Origin: Peromyscus leucopus
Lineage: Eukaryota; Chordata; Mammalia; Rodentia; Cricetidae
Direction: 5' to 3'
Assembly (NCBI RefSeq): GCF_004664715.2
Contig: NC_051082.1
Coordinates: 11,417,998-11,481,997, forward strand
DNA: 64,000 nucleotides
The position numbers and the translations under genes were made by a program. The stretch's first letter is position 1, and every line of letters begins with the position of its first letter. The notes under the pieces were generated by a model. The model saw only the letters and a list, made by a program, of their open reading frames with translations. It did not search any database and was not told the origin of the DNA. Below, piece after piece: positions 22,504 to 34,745 of the stretch.

Positions 22504-23737
22504 GTAGGAGTGAGTGGCCTGGCGCTCACCTGGCTGACTGGGGGCTTCTGGGATTGGGAGCCGGGGCAGGGGCTACCTGCGGAGCCGCCCTCGCTTGGGT
22601 CCAGCCCCCCCCCAGGCCTCTTGTCACCAACCCGCCTTGTATCAGCACGGCCACCTTGTCGCCTTGCGTGCGGGTAGGGCGGTGGGGGCCAGGCAAGCAA
22701 GAAGGGCAAGGCAGTTGTCACCTCGGTCCCTACTGTGGTCCTCGATCCAGGTTCCAAAAGTGCTCCCTCGAGCCCAGGGATGCCGGCAATGGGTCCTGGA
22801 GGCTGGCCCTCGGAACCACAGGGTCACCAGGGTCACCAGCTTCCCATATGCCTTTCTTCAGGGTTGTCCTCTTCCTGCCTGAGCTCAGTGCTCACAGAGC
22901 TGACTCACCAAGGTGGACACTCTATGGCCTTAAAGACTAGAGAGCTGATGACCAGGAACTCCTGAGCCCGGCTGCCCTCATGCTTGGGTCACCAGAGTAA
23001 CTAAGCAGGGCCATGGGCACAGGTGAAGGGGCTGGCCACTTCCCTTCAAGGGCAGCCCAGGCTCAAGGTCCCCAAAGGTGAGAAACAGGAGGCCCATTGT
23101 GCCTGATGCTAGGGGACAAAGATGGGGAGCCAGGGGGAGCTAGAGTCTGTGGGGCTGGAGTCAGTGGGCCTCATCTCTAATAGGTGTGCACCCCTCACTA
23201 GGATGATGTCAAGGCTTGAACTTAAAGCCCAGGAAGTGGAGCAAGGCAGCCACCATTGTCTGCTGGCTTTAGGTCCAATGGTTTCGTGAGTCTCTCAGCT
23301 GGAACAGGTCCCCTCCTCCCTCTTGCCGGCACAGCCGGGTTCTGGGTCAGGCTGGGACATGCCTGTCTGCAGTAACCCTGATGCTGCGGTCAAGAGGCAG
23401 GCAGTTTCTTCCTACCTGGTCATCTTAGCGTCAGGGCCCTCAGGGATCCTCGTAGCTAGTGGGGCTCAGAGACCACTGTTGTCCCTGAAGTGTTTGCTGC
23501 GAGCTCTGAGTCTACAGGGCTGGGGTCAGGAGCCATCTGTCCCTGCTCCTTGCCAGGGACGGTGGGAGGACCAGAAGGGGACGTTGTCCTGGGGGATTAT
23601 GAGCAATCCAGCAAGATTGTCCCTGGCCAGTGTGTTAAAAGCCGCAGAGGCAGCTTGGGGCCACTGACCAAAGCCTTGGAACACAGGCCCTGGTCCTCCA
23701 TTGGTCTTCTACCTAGAGCCACGCCGCCTTCCTACAG

Positions 23738-23966
23738 CTGTGGTTCTCAACCTTCCTAGTGCTGTGACCCTTTAATCCAGTTCCTCATGCTGTGGTGACT
23801 GCCACCCAACCATAACATTATTTTCATGGCTACTTTACAACTGTAATTTTGCCACTGTTATGAAATGTAATGCAAATATCTGATTTGCAGGATATCTGAT
23901 ATGTGACCCCATGAAAGGGTCATTCGACCTTCTAAAGGGTTGCGACCTACAGGTTGAGAGCCTCCG
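23738..23966 (+). mobile_element. URR1-type non-autonomous hAT element with 8-bp target-site duplication
   Basis: A 229-bp element. Its ends are imperfect inverted repeats: the 5' end reads CTGTGGTTCTCAACCTT and the 3' end AGGTTGAGAGCCTCCG. It is flanked by the direct repeat TCCTACAG at 23730-23737 and 23967-23974. Eight-bp duplications and such termini are typical of hAT-Charlie elements, and the interior resembles the rodent URR1 consensus as I remember it. It has no transposase and is a dead relic. Confidence 0.9.
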
Positions 23967-25559
23967 TCCTACAGAGTTGGTTGGTTGTCCCCCAGCTCAA
24001 GGCGGGGCCTCGTGCGCTCACACATGCTGTTCCCTATTAACACAGCACCTTTCTCTCTGCTTTTGTTTGTGCTGTGAGTGGCGTGGAGAGCCATCCCCTC
24101 CCTGCCCTGCCCTCTGGGTATCAGGCGTCAGTCATCGCCTGTCTTCTGCTCCTCTGTGCCTCCACCACTGTACGCTCATGTTTTTTTACCGTCTTACATT
24201 CTGGTCAGGCCACCGCCGCCACCGCCACCGCCGCTGCCGCCCCCACCCATGGCAACTGTGGTGTGCTGTGTGCTTGTATCTGGACTGGTTGGTTCCTATC
24301 TGGTGCCCCTGTTTAGTTCAGCTCTGAGGGGTGCCAGGCTTTCCATCCAGGGCTGGGAGCGTTCCAGCCCAAGCAAATGCAGAGCCGGAGAAACGGGAGA
24401 TTGCGTACTCAGTGGCGGGCTCACAACTCAATAAGATCCCAAGTCCTGATGGGCAGACAAAACCTGTCTGCATCGACAGGCATCGACAGGCCCAAATGCA
24501 CCCGTCGGCAAATGTTTGTGGAAGGCACTCTCCCGGGACCGAGGCGGGCCCGCCTCCCCTGTGGTCACCCCACCACCCAGCCCAGGCCTGGGAGAGTGCA
24601 GGCTCAGCACTTCTGCTTTGCACGGATAGAAGCCCCTTCGATAAATTGAGCTCTGAAGCCAGCAGCCTCTCCTCCTAGGTGAGAGGATGCAGCAGAAGGC
24701 AGGCCTTGCTGTGGACAGGCGTCTCCATGGCGGCCCACAGCCGCTGGGCCCCAGTAGGCAGGCGTAGCAATGAAACTGATAAAGATACCTCGCCGGCAGA
24801 TCCGAGGTGGCCATAAGGACCGCCTCAGGCGTGGCTGTGACTCCCATCGGGCCTTGCCCTGCAGGCCCTGGGCAGGTGCAAGGCTGCAGATGTGCAGATG
24901 CCCTGGAAACAGTGTGCGGTCCACTTTCCACCTTGTCCTGCACGTGTGTGCAGCAGCCAGAGTCCTCCGGACAGGGCTGCGGGCCTCAGAGCCTGCCCGG
25001 GCCTCCTTTTTCCCCTGCCCTTTTCCCTGCCGTGAAAAGTACTGGCTCATTTGTGTCGGAGTCCACATTGTTCTGAGCATCCAGGGTCCAGGCCGGAGCT
25101 GGGCACGAGTCCCACTTGCCCTTGGGCTCTGCCAGGAAGGCACTCAGACCTCAGGTGGAGGCCTTGAAGTGCTGGCCACCACAAAGGCTCCCTGAGGGCT
25201 GCAGACCATGCCATCAGAGGCGGGGCCCGGCCACAAGCTCACCGGCGACACCATGGCCTGAGCCGTTCTCAGGGCTAGCGATGGGTAGCCAGAGCCGCTG
25301 CACCGGCGTTTTGGCACTGGCCAGCACAGCCAGTGGGAGTCTCCCTGCCCTTGGGTTATGCCTTGCCCACAGCCCCGCCGCTGACATGGGAGGGATGGTG
25401 GAGACACGCGGTCCTGGGTGGAGGAGACCGCTGAGCTGTAGCTCAGGCTCCCTGACACAGCCCCCACCACCATGCCACTCTTCTCCTGCCGGGCCTTGCC
25501 GGGAACCAGACGTGGCTACCGGCTGCCTTGTTCTTAATCCTGCAGGACTCGGATGTAGA

Positions 25560-25700
25560 TACTGTCATTGACCCATTTAGCAGATCAGGAAACTGAGACT
25601 CAAAGAGGGCAAGTAGCGTATTCATGGTCACCCAGCTACCTGTAGCATAGCTAGAACTCAAACCTGAGTTTCCAGCCACTCTCCCGACCAAGCCTTTGCA
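25560..25700 (-). mobile_element. MIR relic, antisense
   Basis: 'agatcaggaaactgagactc', 'catggtcacccagctacctg' and 'agctagaactcaaacctgag' follow the reverse-complement order of MIR. Confidence 0.75.
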
Positions 25701-26328
25701 CCGGCTGATCCGGCTGGCACCCTTATGTTGACTCGGTGTGTGTGTGTGTGCGTGTCCTGCTATCCACTAGTGGCCCCTGGTGAGTCTCAGCCTCAGCCTT
25801 GCCATCTGTACAGTGGGCACAAGGTGCCAGCACCTCGGGGCCCTGTGGCTCCAGGGAGCTGACACGTGGCTTGGTCTTGCCACTCTCCCAGGCCCAGGCT
25901 AGCGCACTGAGGAGGACGTGACTGGGTAGAGAAGAGGGAGAGCCTGGTGCTCCTGAGTCCCCGGCCAGGGGGCAGTGCCTGGCACACGCATGGAATGAGG
26001 GGCCCAGGCGCCACCCACCATGGGCTCCCACTGACTGGTGTCCAAAGGAGGTTTGCTTTAACCCCCACCCACCCACCCACCCCGTCACCGTCCCCCGTCC
26101 GTCCCATGGGACACTCCTCGCGCTCCTCTGTCCCTGGGTGATGGCCGGGCACTGCAGTGCCCCTTGCTAACTGGTGCTTGGGAGGCACCTGGCAAGCTAA
26201 CAACATAGGCCGGGCCTCTGGACCTGGCTGGGAAGAGTCACCCGAGGGAGGTGCCGTGCGGGGAGGGGGGCTACTGTCCTCCCCTTGGTTCCCTACTGAT
26301 TTCCCTCTCCTGTCCTCTCGCACTCTAC

Positions 26329-26669
26329 ACACACACACACACACACATAGAGACATACACACACGCGCACACACACACACATAGAGACATACACACACTC
26401 ACACACACACACTCACATACACACACACATAGACACACTCACACATACACACACACATACACACACATAGAGACATACACACACACACACACACATAGAG
26501 ACATACACACACACACACACACACACATACACACGCATACACACATACACACACACACACACATAGAGACATACACACACTCACACACACACACACATAC
26601 ACACACTCACACATACACACACACACATAGAGAGACACACATATAGACACACTCACTCACACACACTCA

Positions 26670-26726
<57 letters not shown>
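26329..26726. repeat. CA-rich array with ATAGAGACAT interruptions
   Basis: About 400 bp of CA dinucleotides punctuated by CACATAGAGACATACAC units (ATAG at 26347, 26381, 26467, 26495, 26563 and 26627) plus CTCA and CATA variants. Several spacings are 34 bp or near multiples, suggesting a higher-order unit. The array ends in a purer (CA)n at 26672-26723. Open frames here (Thr/His-rich, and Val/Cys-rich on the other strand) are artefacts of the repeat. Confidence 0.95.
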
Positions 26727-27034
26727 CTGGACTATCCCAATCTGCTCCTCTCCCCGCTCCCACCCCCCCAGCTCCTGTCCTCCTCCCCCTGCTCTCTGCC
26801 TCCCAACCCCTCCCTGGTCAGGAGTCAGATCTCCGATCTCCAGCCCCGGGCCCTGTGGTAGGTGAAGTGTTATTCTTCTCTGCCTGGCATGCGGGATGTG
26901 AAAAGAGGGCACAAGGGGGGACGAAAGAAGAAAGCCTGCCCCTGGCTGTGTCCTTTCTTCCTGAGCATGTTAGAAACCAGCAGGGTTGCGGCATCGCGAA
27001 GCTTTCAGGGCTTGGCAGGCCACGGTCACCACGA

Positions 27035-27375
27035 GCACAGGCGACAGAATAAAATGGCCTGGAAGCCATCCGCCACCGCCCAGCCCCGGCTTAAGCGCTC
27101 ACAGCCAGGGAGGCCTGGCACATGGGCTTTTATTTGGCCGGGAGCACGGCTCGGCTTCCCTCTGTTGTCTTATTCCAGCTGGGGAGGCTTTGATGGGCTG
27201 TGGTTAGCGGCTGCAACTCTCACCTCCAGAGCAGGCACGCAGGCATGAGCGGCATGGCAAGTGGCTGGCGGTGGCGCATTCTCTCCACTCGCCCCCACCC
27301 CTGCCTTATCCCCTGCCCACTGGGCCCGGCGGCGGCGCTGGCCAGCGCGGAATGTAGATAGGAAGTGCGCGTTCG
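27035..27375. promoter_or_regulatory. candidate conserved noncoding element
   Basis: Unique, microsatellite-free sequence with 'agaataaaatggcctgg' near 27046, 'gggcttttatttggccggg' near 27124, 'ctgccttatcccctgcc' near 27301 (GATA-type core), and CpG-retaining GC-rich sequence at 27326-27380. Candidate by composition only. Confidence 0.22.
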
Positions 27376-28319
27376 CTCGCAGCAAGAGCCCCTGGGCACA
27401 GATGGGGATAGGCCTGGCCCGTCAGCCACTAGCCTGGCTCTCTGAGCCAGCCTCCTCCCTCACAGGGCAGGGGCAGAGCCCCCAGACCCCCGTCCCATCA
27501 GCCCACCACCAGGCCTCAGTTTTTCCTCTGTGCCTTGACCCTCTCCCGCCTCCCCCTGCCTGTGTCCTCCAGGGGACACAGCCCCCTCCCCGTGTCCTGA
27601 CTTTCCTTGCATCGAGCATAAAGCTGGCTTCGTGACTGTCCCCAGAGCAGACGAATGAGCCCCGATAAAAACCAGTCGTGGGTGCGGCTGATGTTAGCTG
27701 AGCATCTAGCATGGGCCGGGCCCCGCGTGGTGCTGATTGCAGCCACCTCCACGTTAGGGGTGGGCACCCCGGCTCTGCACAGCCAGCCGGGGACCCCAGC
27801 CCGGGGTTATTTAGACTTGAAACATGCAGACAGGGCCCTGTTGTGAGCCTGATGGCCTCACCCTGTTCCTCAAGCCCCATGCATCTGCAGAGACACCGCT
27901 CTGTGAATTCTTCTGAAAGATGAGGTCGGCCACGGGAAGCCAGAGAGCTTTGCTAGGGGCTTTTGTGCGGCAGCAACACTCATACAGTTTTGCACACAGT
28001 TTAAAAGCCTGGTGGCACTTCAGCCTAACACACTCAGAGAGAGACACTTCCCGTGTTACTGGTGCAGACGGGCCCAGAGAGGTCTGTTGACTTTCCTAAA
28101 AGCACACAGCGTTTCCTCCCACCCTACATTCCCCACAGTTCCTGAGTCCCAAGTGGTATGCACACACACCCTAGCCAGCAACCTCAATGTAAGCTTTCCT
28201 GGGAGGAAAGGCATGTGGCTTCATCTCTCGCTTCATTCCCTCACGGAGGTGGCGTTTGAGTCCTAGGGAGGGGTGGTTACCAGCAAATAGAAGGATTGGA
28301 GTTCTGGCGGTCTTCTGAA

Positions 28320-29000
28320 GAAAATTAGAGTGGATGGTATGGCAGACCTCAAGGGGAGGGGTACGTCTAATGTGGCAGCTAGAGAAAGCCTCCCACGGGG
28401 TCAGCGTTCCCGTGTGATTGCAAGGGAGCATCCAGCCCGAGACCTAGGGGAGAAACAGTCCAGGCCCCGGGAGCCACAGGTGCAAAGGCCCTGGGGCAGA
28501 AGTGTGTTCAGGCCTGGAGCTCCAGGGTAGAGAGTGGAGAACAGACAGGAGAAGGAAGCCCTGGAAGACCGGAGGGGAAGGTGACCGTCAAACTAACCTC
28601 ATCAGGCTACCCCACTGCTGCTGAGTGGGGTACAGTGGGTAGCGCCGGAAGCAGCACTGAGGAGCAGGCACATTGTGGTCATCCAAAAATGGTGGCCAGG
28701 GCCACAGCCAAAGGCTGCAGGTGGAGAGCAGCTGGGAGACTGGTTGTTCAGGGAGAAGGGAGAGCTGGCTAGGTTTACACAGAGAAGACAGAGAAGTCAA
28801 GGGTGGCGCCTCGGCGGTCAGCAAACCTGGGAAGCCAAGGGCCGGTACAGAGGCAGGCGGCCATTTGTCTGACGTCAGCCAGAACGTCCGAGGGATATGA
28901 TATCGGCACATAGATGGATGAGTTCGGAGCTCAGGGGCCAAGGCTGAGTTGTGATATAAATTTGAAGTTATCAGCATACAGATGATATTTAAAGCCTGCC
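28320..29000 (-). mobile_element. ancient mammalian repeat, L2-like, antisense fragments
   Basis: Blocks such as 'cacaggtgcaaaggccctgg' near 28475 and 'gttatcagcatacagatgat' followed by 'atttaaagcc' near 28967 match, in order, a mammal-wide repeat seen antisense to L2-like sequence. Family assignment is uncertain. The intervening sequence is too decayed to align by eye. Confidence 0.4.
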
Positions 29001-29774
29001 ACCGTTCCCACAAACCCCCATTCCACACCTCCATCATCATCAGAATGGCACGCTTTCAAAAGACCAGGGACCACGAGAGCCCCTTATCCCCCCCATCAGC
29101 CCCTGCAAATGGGCCTCCTTGATCTTAGCCGTGAAGACATAATCATCAGGCTTTCAAAATCACAGGCAGAGAGTTCAAGCAAGTATGTGGAGTCACAGAA
29201 TTTATTATTCAAAATATCCCCTGGTCTCGCTTCCTTCAGCTCCCTGGAGATGGGGTTTTTGTGTAAGCCCCACATCTCGGCCCTTCATCTGGGCCCCTCC
29301 CACTCTTCCTAAGACCTGGTTGTGTCAGCCCTTTCTCTGGACACCCGGGACTGTCACTGAGGGTCCCGGGAGGGCATGGCATGAACAAGAAGAGAGCTTT
29401 CATCCTGGCTCCAGGTAGCATGCGTGTCTCGTGCCAGGGGAGGTCAGGGACCCACCAGGACTCTTTCTCGCTCACCTCTGATTGCCACAGCTGGTGAAGG
29501 GAATGGGCCCTTGTGGGTCCAGGCAGCTCCTGGCCAGGATGCAGATGATTAGGGAATGCGGAGAGGGCCCCCAGACAGCAACCCCATCTCCCCGTCAAGG
29601 TGCACTGGGAGCCTGCAGGTCCTTGGGACCAGCTGGGGCAGGTGTCACCCGACCACACCCCCTGCCTCCCTCTCACCCCCCACACACCAGATCCTCCCAC
29701 TCCCAGTGATTTGACAATATCCTGTACACTCGGCCGCCCTCCCCTGGGAGCGGCTGTCCGTGCGAGGAAGGGAC

Positions 29775-29960
29775 CTGCTCCCAATCCCACTAAATTGTTA
29801 TTGACTTGTGTTCTGTGCGTTCTGCAAACATTTCACTCAGCCGTCGCCGGCAAGCCCACGAATCCCTGCTAGGGCTAACGGGGAAGCCAGCTGTGCTGGG
29901 CCATCTCGCCTGCTCCTTCCCATCGATCACAGAATTAAACTGACGGGAGCGCCGCAGGGC
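29775..29960. promoter_or_regulatory. candidate conserved noncoding element
   Basis: A repeat-free segment with 'actaaattgttattgacttg' near 29789, TTCTGCAAACATTTCACTCA near 29820, and 'atcgatcacagaattaaac' near 29922. Retained CpGs surround AT-rich cores. Candidate only. Confidence 0.22.
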
Positions 29961-31390
29961 GGTGTGGGAGAGGCAGGGCCCGGCCACCGTCCTGGGCGGG
30001 GCTGGAGGCCCGGGGACCGGAGGGTCCACGCTGGCCCGCCGTGTACCTGACTGTGCAGCTTGGCCCAACCGGAGGAAGCCAGGGAAAACAGCTTCCCCGG
30101 CTGCCGGTGATAGGCGGTGGGGAGCACGTAGACCAGAGGCCACTAACTGAGCCATGGGCGCCTTGCCTGTGACACGTGAACACAAAACAGTATTGGATTC
30201 GTCATTGTTTGGCCCCTGCAAGATCTGACCTGGAAATCAGTTTCAAGCCAGCTACTCTTAGGAAATCAGGCCTTGCCACCCTGGTCCCACGTTCCACAGC
30301 GAGGCCTGCGGAACCACTGTGCATTTACGTGATGCGTGCGCTCCCTGTGGATTCAGTCATGCAGTGTGACTGACTCCATGATGGCTCCACCTGACCCTTA
30401 CACTGGCACATCCCTCCATGTCCCCTCTGCTTGGACCCAGGAAGAAGAGAGGGAGATAATGGAGACCGAGGCCTCCAGGCCAAGCAGGGCTGCAGGCGCC
30501 TCCCGCCAGCCTCCCTCGTCCTGTGCTCGCTCTCTCTGCAGCAGGTCTCCCTGCCTCGACACTTGCTGCTCTCCCCAGACTGCACAGGGTCCCTACACCC
30601 ACATAGACCAAGCACAGAGGACCCCAGGCTAGCGTGTACCCCTTCCTTATCTTGGGATAAGTTCACCATGGTCCAGATCAGGGCTCTCCTTGCACAGGGC
30701 CAGTCCAGTTATCTGGACCTATATCCAGGAAGATGCCCAGGATGGGCCACTTGGAGAGAGGTTAGCCTGTGGCCTCACCACAACCTCCCACCACCTAGGT
30801 CCCTCACTCTGGGCTAATAACAGTGGGGATGTATCTGTGATGAGTAAGCTCCAGTGCCCACAGGGGCCATTTGAATACGGCCCCCTAGAGTAGGGTCCAC
30901 ATTCCTGCTCCTTGAGGTGGGTCTTTTCGGCTTTGAGTCAGTGTCTGCATGAATGTTGCCCTGTGGCTGGCTCTGCTCCCATGTGGAGACCCTCAGAGGG
31001 TGGATCCACAGCAGGGCAAGTGTCCATGGGACCTTGGGCTTGGCTGTGGTATGAGATAAAGGCCCCAGAGTGAGCTGAGCCCCATGTGGAGAGCCTGTAC
31101 CCAGAGGACTTCCCCCAGAGCCCAGGGAGCATGTACTCAGCTTGTGGGGTTCCTAGAGGAAAGATCCACGCTCGGCCTGCTGCAGCAAGCCCACGGGTGC
31201 CTAGGGCCCCATCCCTGCCTGTCTTCCAGCTTTCCCTTGGCAGCCCAGACCCCGTGATTGCCATGTGCTAGGTGCCATAAACACTTGATACTATATTTAT
31301 CACTTCTTGTCCATCTTGGCTCATGCCTTCAGGCAACTGAGTGTTCATCCTTGTGCTAGGCAAAGTCTTGAATGCCTTGTGGCTAGTCAC

Positions 31391-31502
31391 TTTTTGCACT
31401 TTGAAATGGGATCTCTCCATTGTGCAGGCTGGCCTCACACCACCAGGTTCAGGCCATCTTCCTGTGCCAGCCTCCCTGGTGCTGGGGTTCCAGGCATGGC
31501 CA
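31391..31502 (-). mobile_element. B1-like SINE relic, antisense
   Basis: 'gggatctctccattgtgcag', 'gctggcctcacaccacc', 'cctgtgccagcctccctggt' and 'gctggggttccaggca' follow the antisense B1 order with many substitutions. Confidence 0.55.
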
Positions 31503-31784
31503 GCAGCTTAGAAACTGTGCTCCTAAGCAGCTTTGTCTTCATTCAGTAACTGAGCCCAGACAGGGACCGCGACCGGCCTGCTGGCTTCCCATCCTGTTCT
31601 CTCTCCGTCTTGCCTCTTCTTCCCAGGCCCCTCGCAGCATCCTTTTTCCCTGTCAGCCGCGCTCTCATCCCCAGCCTGCCTCTCCTCCCATGAAGCGCTT
31701 TCTCTTGTCCTCCCACAGGCCCCCGCCCGCCGCCCGCCCGCGCGCCGCCTTCCACGCAGGCGACATTGCCAGCCAGGGAAGGGA

Positions 31785-32060
31785 GAGATGCAGGCTGGCA
31801 TTCTGTCAAGGAATTAATTGAAAAATAAAACCATTAGGTGGGAACTGGAGAAATGCAGAAGTGGTGTTTGGAGGTTGGGGGGAGGGGGCAGGACTGGGGG
31901 GCTGTTGGGGGCCGGCCGAGCTTTTTGTCAAGTTCATTTCTCGGTATTGATGTTTGGTGACAGTCACATGTTGTTTATCTTCAGGCGCAGCTGCGCCGTG
32001 GCAAGAAAATGCACGGCTTGTTTCGTTTATTTATTTCACACCTTCCCCGGGTTCTGCTTT
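31785..32060. promoter_or_regulatory. candidate conserved noncoding element, two AT-rich cores
   Basis: Core one (31800-31850) has 'aaggaattaattgaaaaata'. Core two (31920-32040) has 'tcggtattgatgtttggtga', 'cacatgttgtttatc' and the palindrome GGCGCAGCTGCGCC at about 31984. The latter includes an E-box CAGCTG. Between them lies a G-rich stretch with four or more G-runs (31873-31912), a G4 candidate. No repeat is recognised. Confidence 0.28.
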
Positions 32061-33269
32061 GTGTTTGTTTGGTGAGGGACCCACCGAGGCTTCCAGTGTG
32101 GGGAAGTGGGGTTTCCACAGCTGTTCCTGCCAGTCCAGCCGGCGCTGCGTGTGGAGGCAGGCCAGTGGGGGGCTGGGTGGCGGCAGCCAAGACGCGGGGG
32201 CCCAGCGTGCCCGTCCTACGGGGATTGGAATGGGGGTTCCCACCCCAACCCCTGGCTGTGGACTTGAGCCAGACCCACAGCAAGGTGCACCCTTTGACTC
32301 CCTCGTCCTCACGGCTGCCCCAGGAGGTGGCAGAGAACAGTGACATGCTCTGGGTGACTCGGCCGCTGATGGTGGAGTCTGTTGGGCTGGGGGCCTGGAG
32401 TTGTGGTCACTGCCTGGTCCCTGTGTCCCAGGCCCCCAGCACCTCCCTGGACAACTCGTTTTCTAACCCGCAGCTGAAGGAGTGGCTGGTTGGTCCCCAA
32501 GCCCTGGGCTCCTCTTCCTGGCTCTGCAGGTGGCAGCTGGTCCATCATTCACACTGGGCCAAGCAGAGTGTCACCAGACGCTGAGGTCACAGTCACTTCC
32601 TAGGGAGAGGCCAGGCCTTTGTGGGGGCTGGTTCTCTGTTGTGGGGACTCTGAGGCCTCTAGAAGGAACCTGGTCTTAAACTGCCACCTCCACCTCCCTA
32701 GAAGTCTGAGTGTGAGCAGAGTGGCACATACACAGGGCTTTCCCAAGTGTGATTAGTGCCAGCGAGCAAAAGGAGCGCCCGTGGGCTCCAGGGACTGTGG
32801 GGGTGAGGGTCGTACGTCACAAACAGCCCATTGCTCCCTAGAGGCGGAGTGTGGAACAACCACTGCCCAGTAGGAGACTTGATGGCTAGGAATAGCCCCA
32901 GGCGAGATGTTCCCTGCATCTGGGTGCTTGAGAGAGCAGCTGTTCAGAGAGGACAAAGCTCTGGGCGAGTTAGAGACTCGGTCTTTCTGGTGCCCTGAGC
33001 CCAGGCTAAGGGCAGTGGGTGCCATGAAGCTGTCCCCAAGGCTCGCTGCCCTAGGACTGTTAGCAGGGAAGTGTTCAGAGGCCCCCGGAGTCAGCTGGAT
33101 TCTGACCGTGGCTCCAGAAGCAAGTGTTGCCCAGGTCTCTGTAGTGTGAGAGAAGTCGGTGGGAAAAAAAATTCACGGAAAGCGTTCTTGACCTCGTCCA
33201 TCCTTCCTTCTGCCCCTCGTGCCATAGCCTGACCCCTACCGTCCCCTACCGTCCCCTGGCCATCTTCAG

Positions 33270-33480
33270 TCCGTCCGTCACTCAGCAGACATTTACTGAG
33301 GGCTGCCAGGTACCAGGACAGCCCCAGCAAGAGATACAAACAGCAGTGAGCCGGAAGGTCATGTGGGTGCTGTGGGGGAGCCAGGGAAGCTTCCCCACAG
33401 ATCCGAGGCCCCTGAGCAGTTTGGAAGAGCGTTCTAGACAGGTCATGGCAGTGCAAAGGCCCTGGGGTGAGAGGAATGGG
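33270..33480 (-). mobile_element. ancient mammalian repeat, L2-like, antisense
   Basis: 'cagcagacatttactgaggg' with 'ctgccaggtacc', then later 'gttctagacaggtcatggc' and 'agtgcaaaggccctgggg', follow a mammal-wide repeat order ('atttattgagcacctactgtgtgccagg ... aagtgcaaaggccctg'). The 'gcaaaggccctggg' block is also present at 28.48 kb, supporting one family. Confidence 0.45.
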
Positions 33481-34589
33481 GACCGGGATCCGGAAATGGA
33501 TGACCAGCTCCCGTGGACCATTCACCAACAGGATGACAGCTTCGGCTTCCCCCGGGGACAGGGCACGGCGGAGGGGCGGCAGAGCAGGAGGTGGACTCTG
33601 GCATCGGTTCAGCCGTCTCTCTGGTTGCCTCTGAGGTAGCAGCGGGAGGGGTGTCAGACGCCCAGGCTGGGAACCTGCTCTGTGGTTGTCGTCTATTTCC
33701 AGCCCTATTACCTGCCCACGATTCAATTTCCTGAGGCCATTGTGCAGTGGGGATGAGGCGCAGAGGAGGAGAGGACACCGCAGGGAGCCTGGGCGCCTCC
33801 TCCCCTTTCCACAGTCGGCCATGATGGGCATGGCTGCCAGACCTTGGCTCTCAGCCAGTGTCTTCTCCCCCTCCCTCCCCCCCCCCCCCGCCCCGTCCTC
33901 TCCCACAACACAGCCTCCACCCCAGCCCCGGGCTCCCTTCACGCATCTCCCACTTGGATGCCCCATGGGAGCCCCAGCCAGGGACAGTGTCCCACACAGA
34001 AGGGCCTGTTGCATGATGGGAGAGGGGAGAGCCAGGCTGCGGCCAGGGAGACCAGGACGTGGCTTCTGCAGGCCTGGGGCTGATTCCGAACGCAGTATGG
34101 CATCTGCAGAGGGAGGCCGCTGGGCTCAGGCCCCCTCAGGGGGCGGCAGCAGCTCATGTGTGCAGGAGCCCCCAGGGAAAGGCAAAGCTGATAGGGTGGG
34201 TTGAGGGTGACCGGTCAGAGGACCGCCGTGGAGGAGGTGGGCGGGGTCCACATCCCCATAGCATGGGAGACATGAGATGGGGGAAGGGATTCCAGGACCC
34301 ACTCCCTCCCCCAGGAGGGAGCCAAGGTCATCCACGTCTGAGCCAGGCACAGTGCTCACATCTGCTGCCACGTAGAAGTGGGGTGAGTGTGCCCAGGGTG
34401 GGGGCGGGAGGCTTCACACAAGGAGTCGGAGTCTCCTGAAGGCAGGGGTTTGGGTGGGCAGCCTCTTTATAAATTAGGCCTTCGCTAGTGAATGGACAGT
34501 TAGACTAGCAGAGCGTCTGGTAGGGCAGGCAGCTCAGAGCCAGCCTCCCTCTTTCCTTGTCTGTGGGGTTGGTGAGGATACTAGTGCCA

Positions 34590-34745
34590 TAGCATACAGT
34601 AGGTACTCAATCAGTGGCATTTGGAACAGCTGTATGTCTAAATCCGCCTTTGCCCCTTCCTCGGAAAACTCCTCTACACTCATCAAAGCCCAAATCAAAT
34701 AACCCCTCTCCTGCAAAGCCACCCTCATTGTTATGGTCCCCAGGC
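34590..34745 (+). mobile_element. MIR/L2-type relic
   Basis: 'agcatacagtaggtactcaa' resembles the end of MIR/L2. 'cccaaatcaaataacccctc' followed by 'tcctgcaaagccaccctcat' resembles the L2 3' region. Old and fragmented. Confidence 0.4.

Noticed and set aside
26251..26656. Thr/His-rich and Val/Cys-rich frames
   Set aside because: Pure translation of the CA/TG array, as with similar frames at 43.2-43.5, 49.3, 52.0 and 53.5 kb.
33091..34014. 307-aa open frame on the - strand
   Set aside because: Antisense to the last Rbm19 intron; overlaps an ancient repeat and a C-run; residue composition is low-complexity Gly/Arg/Pro.
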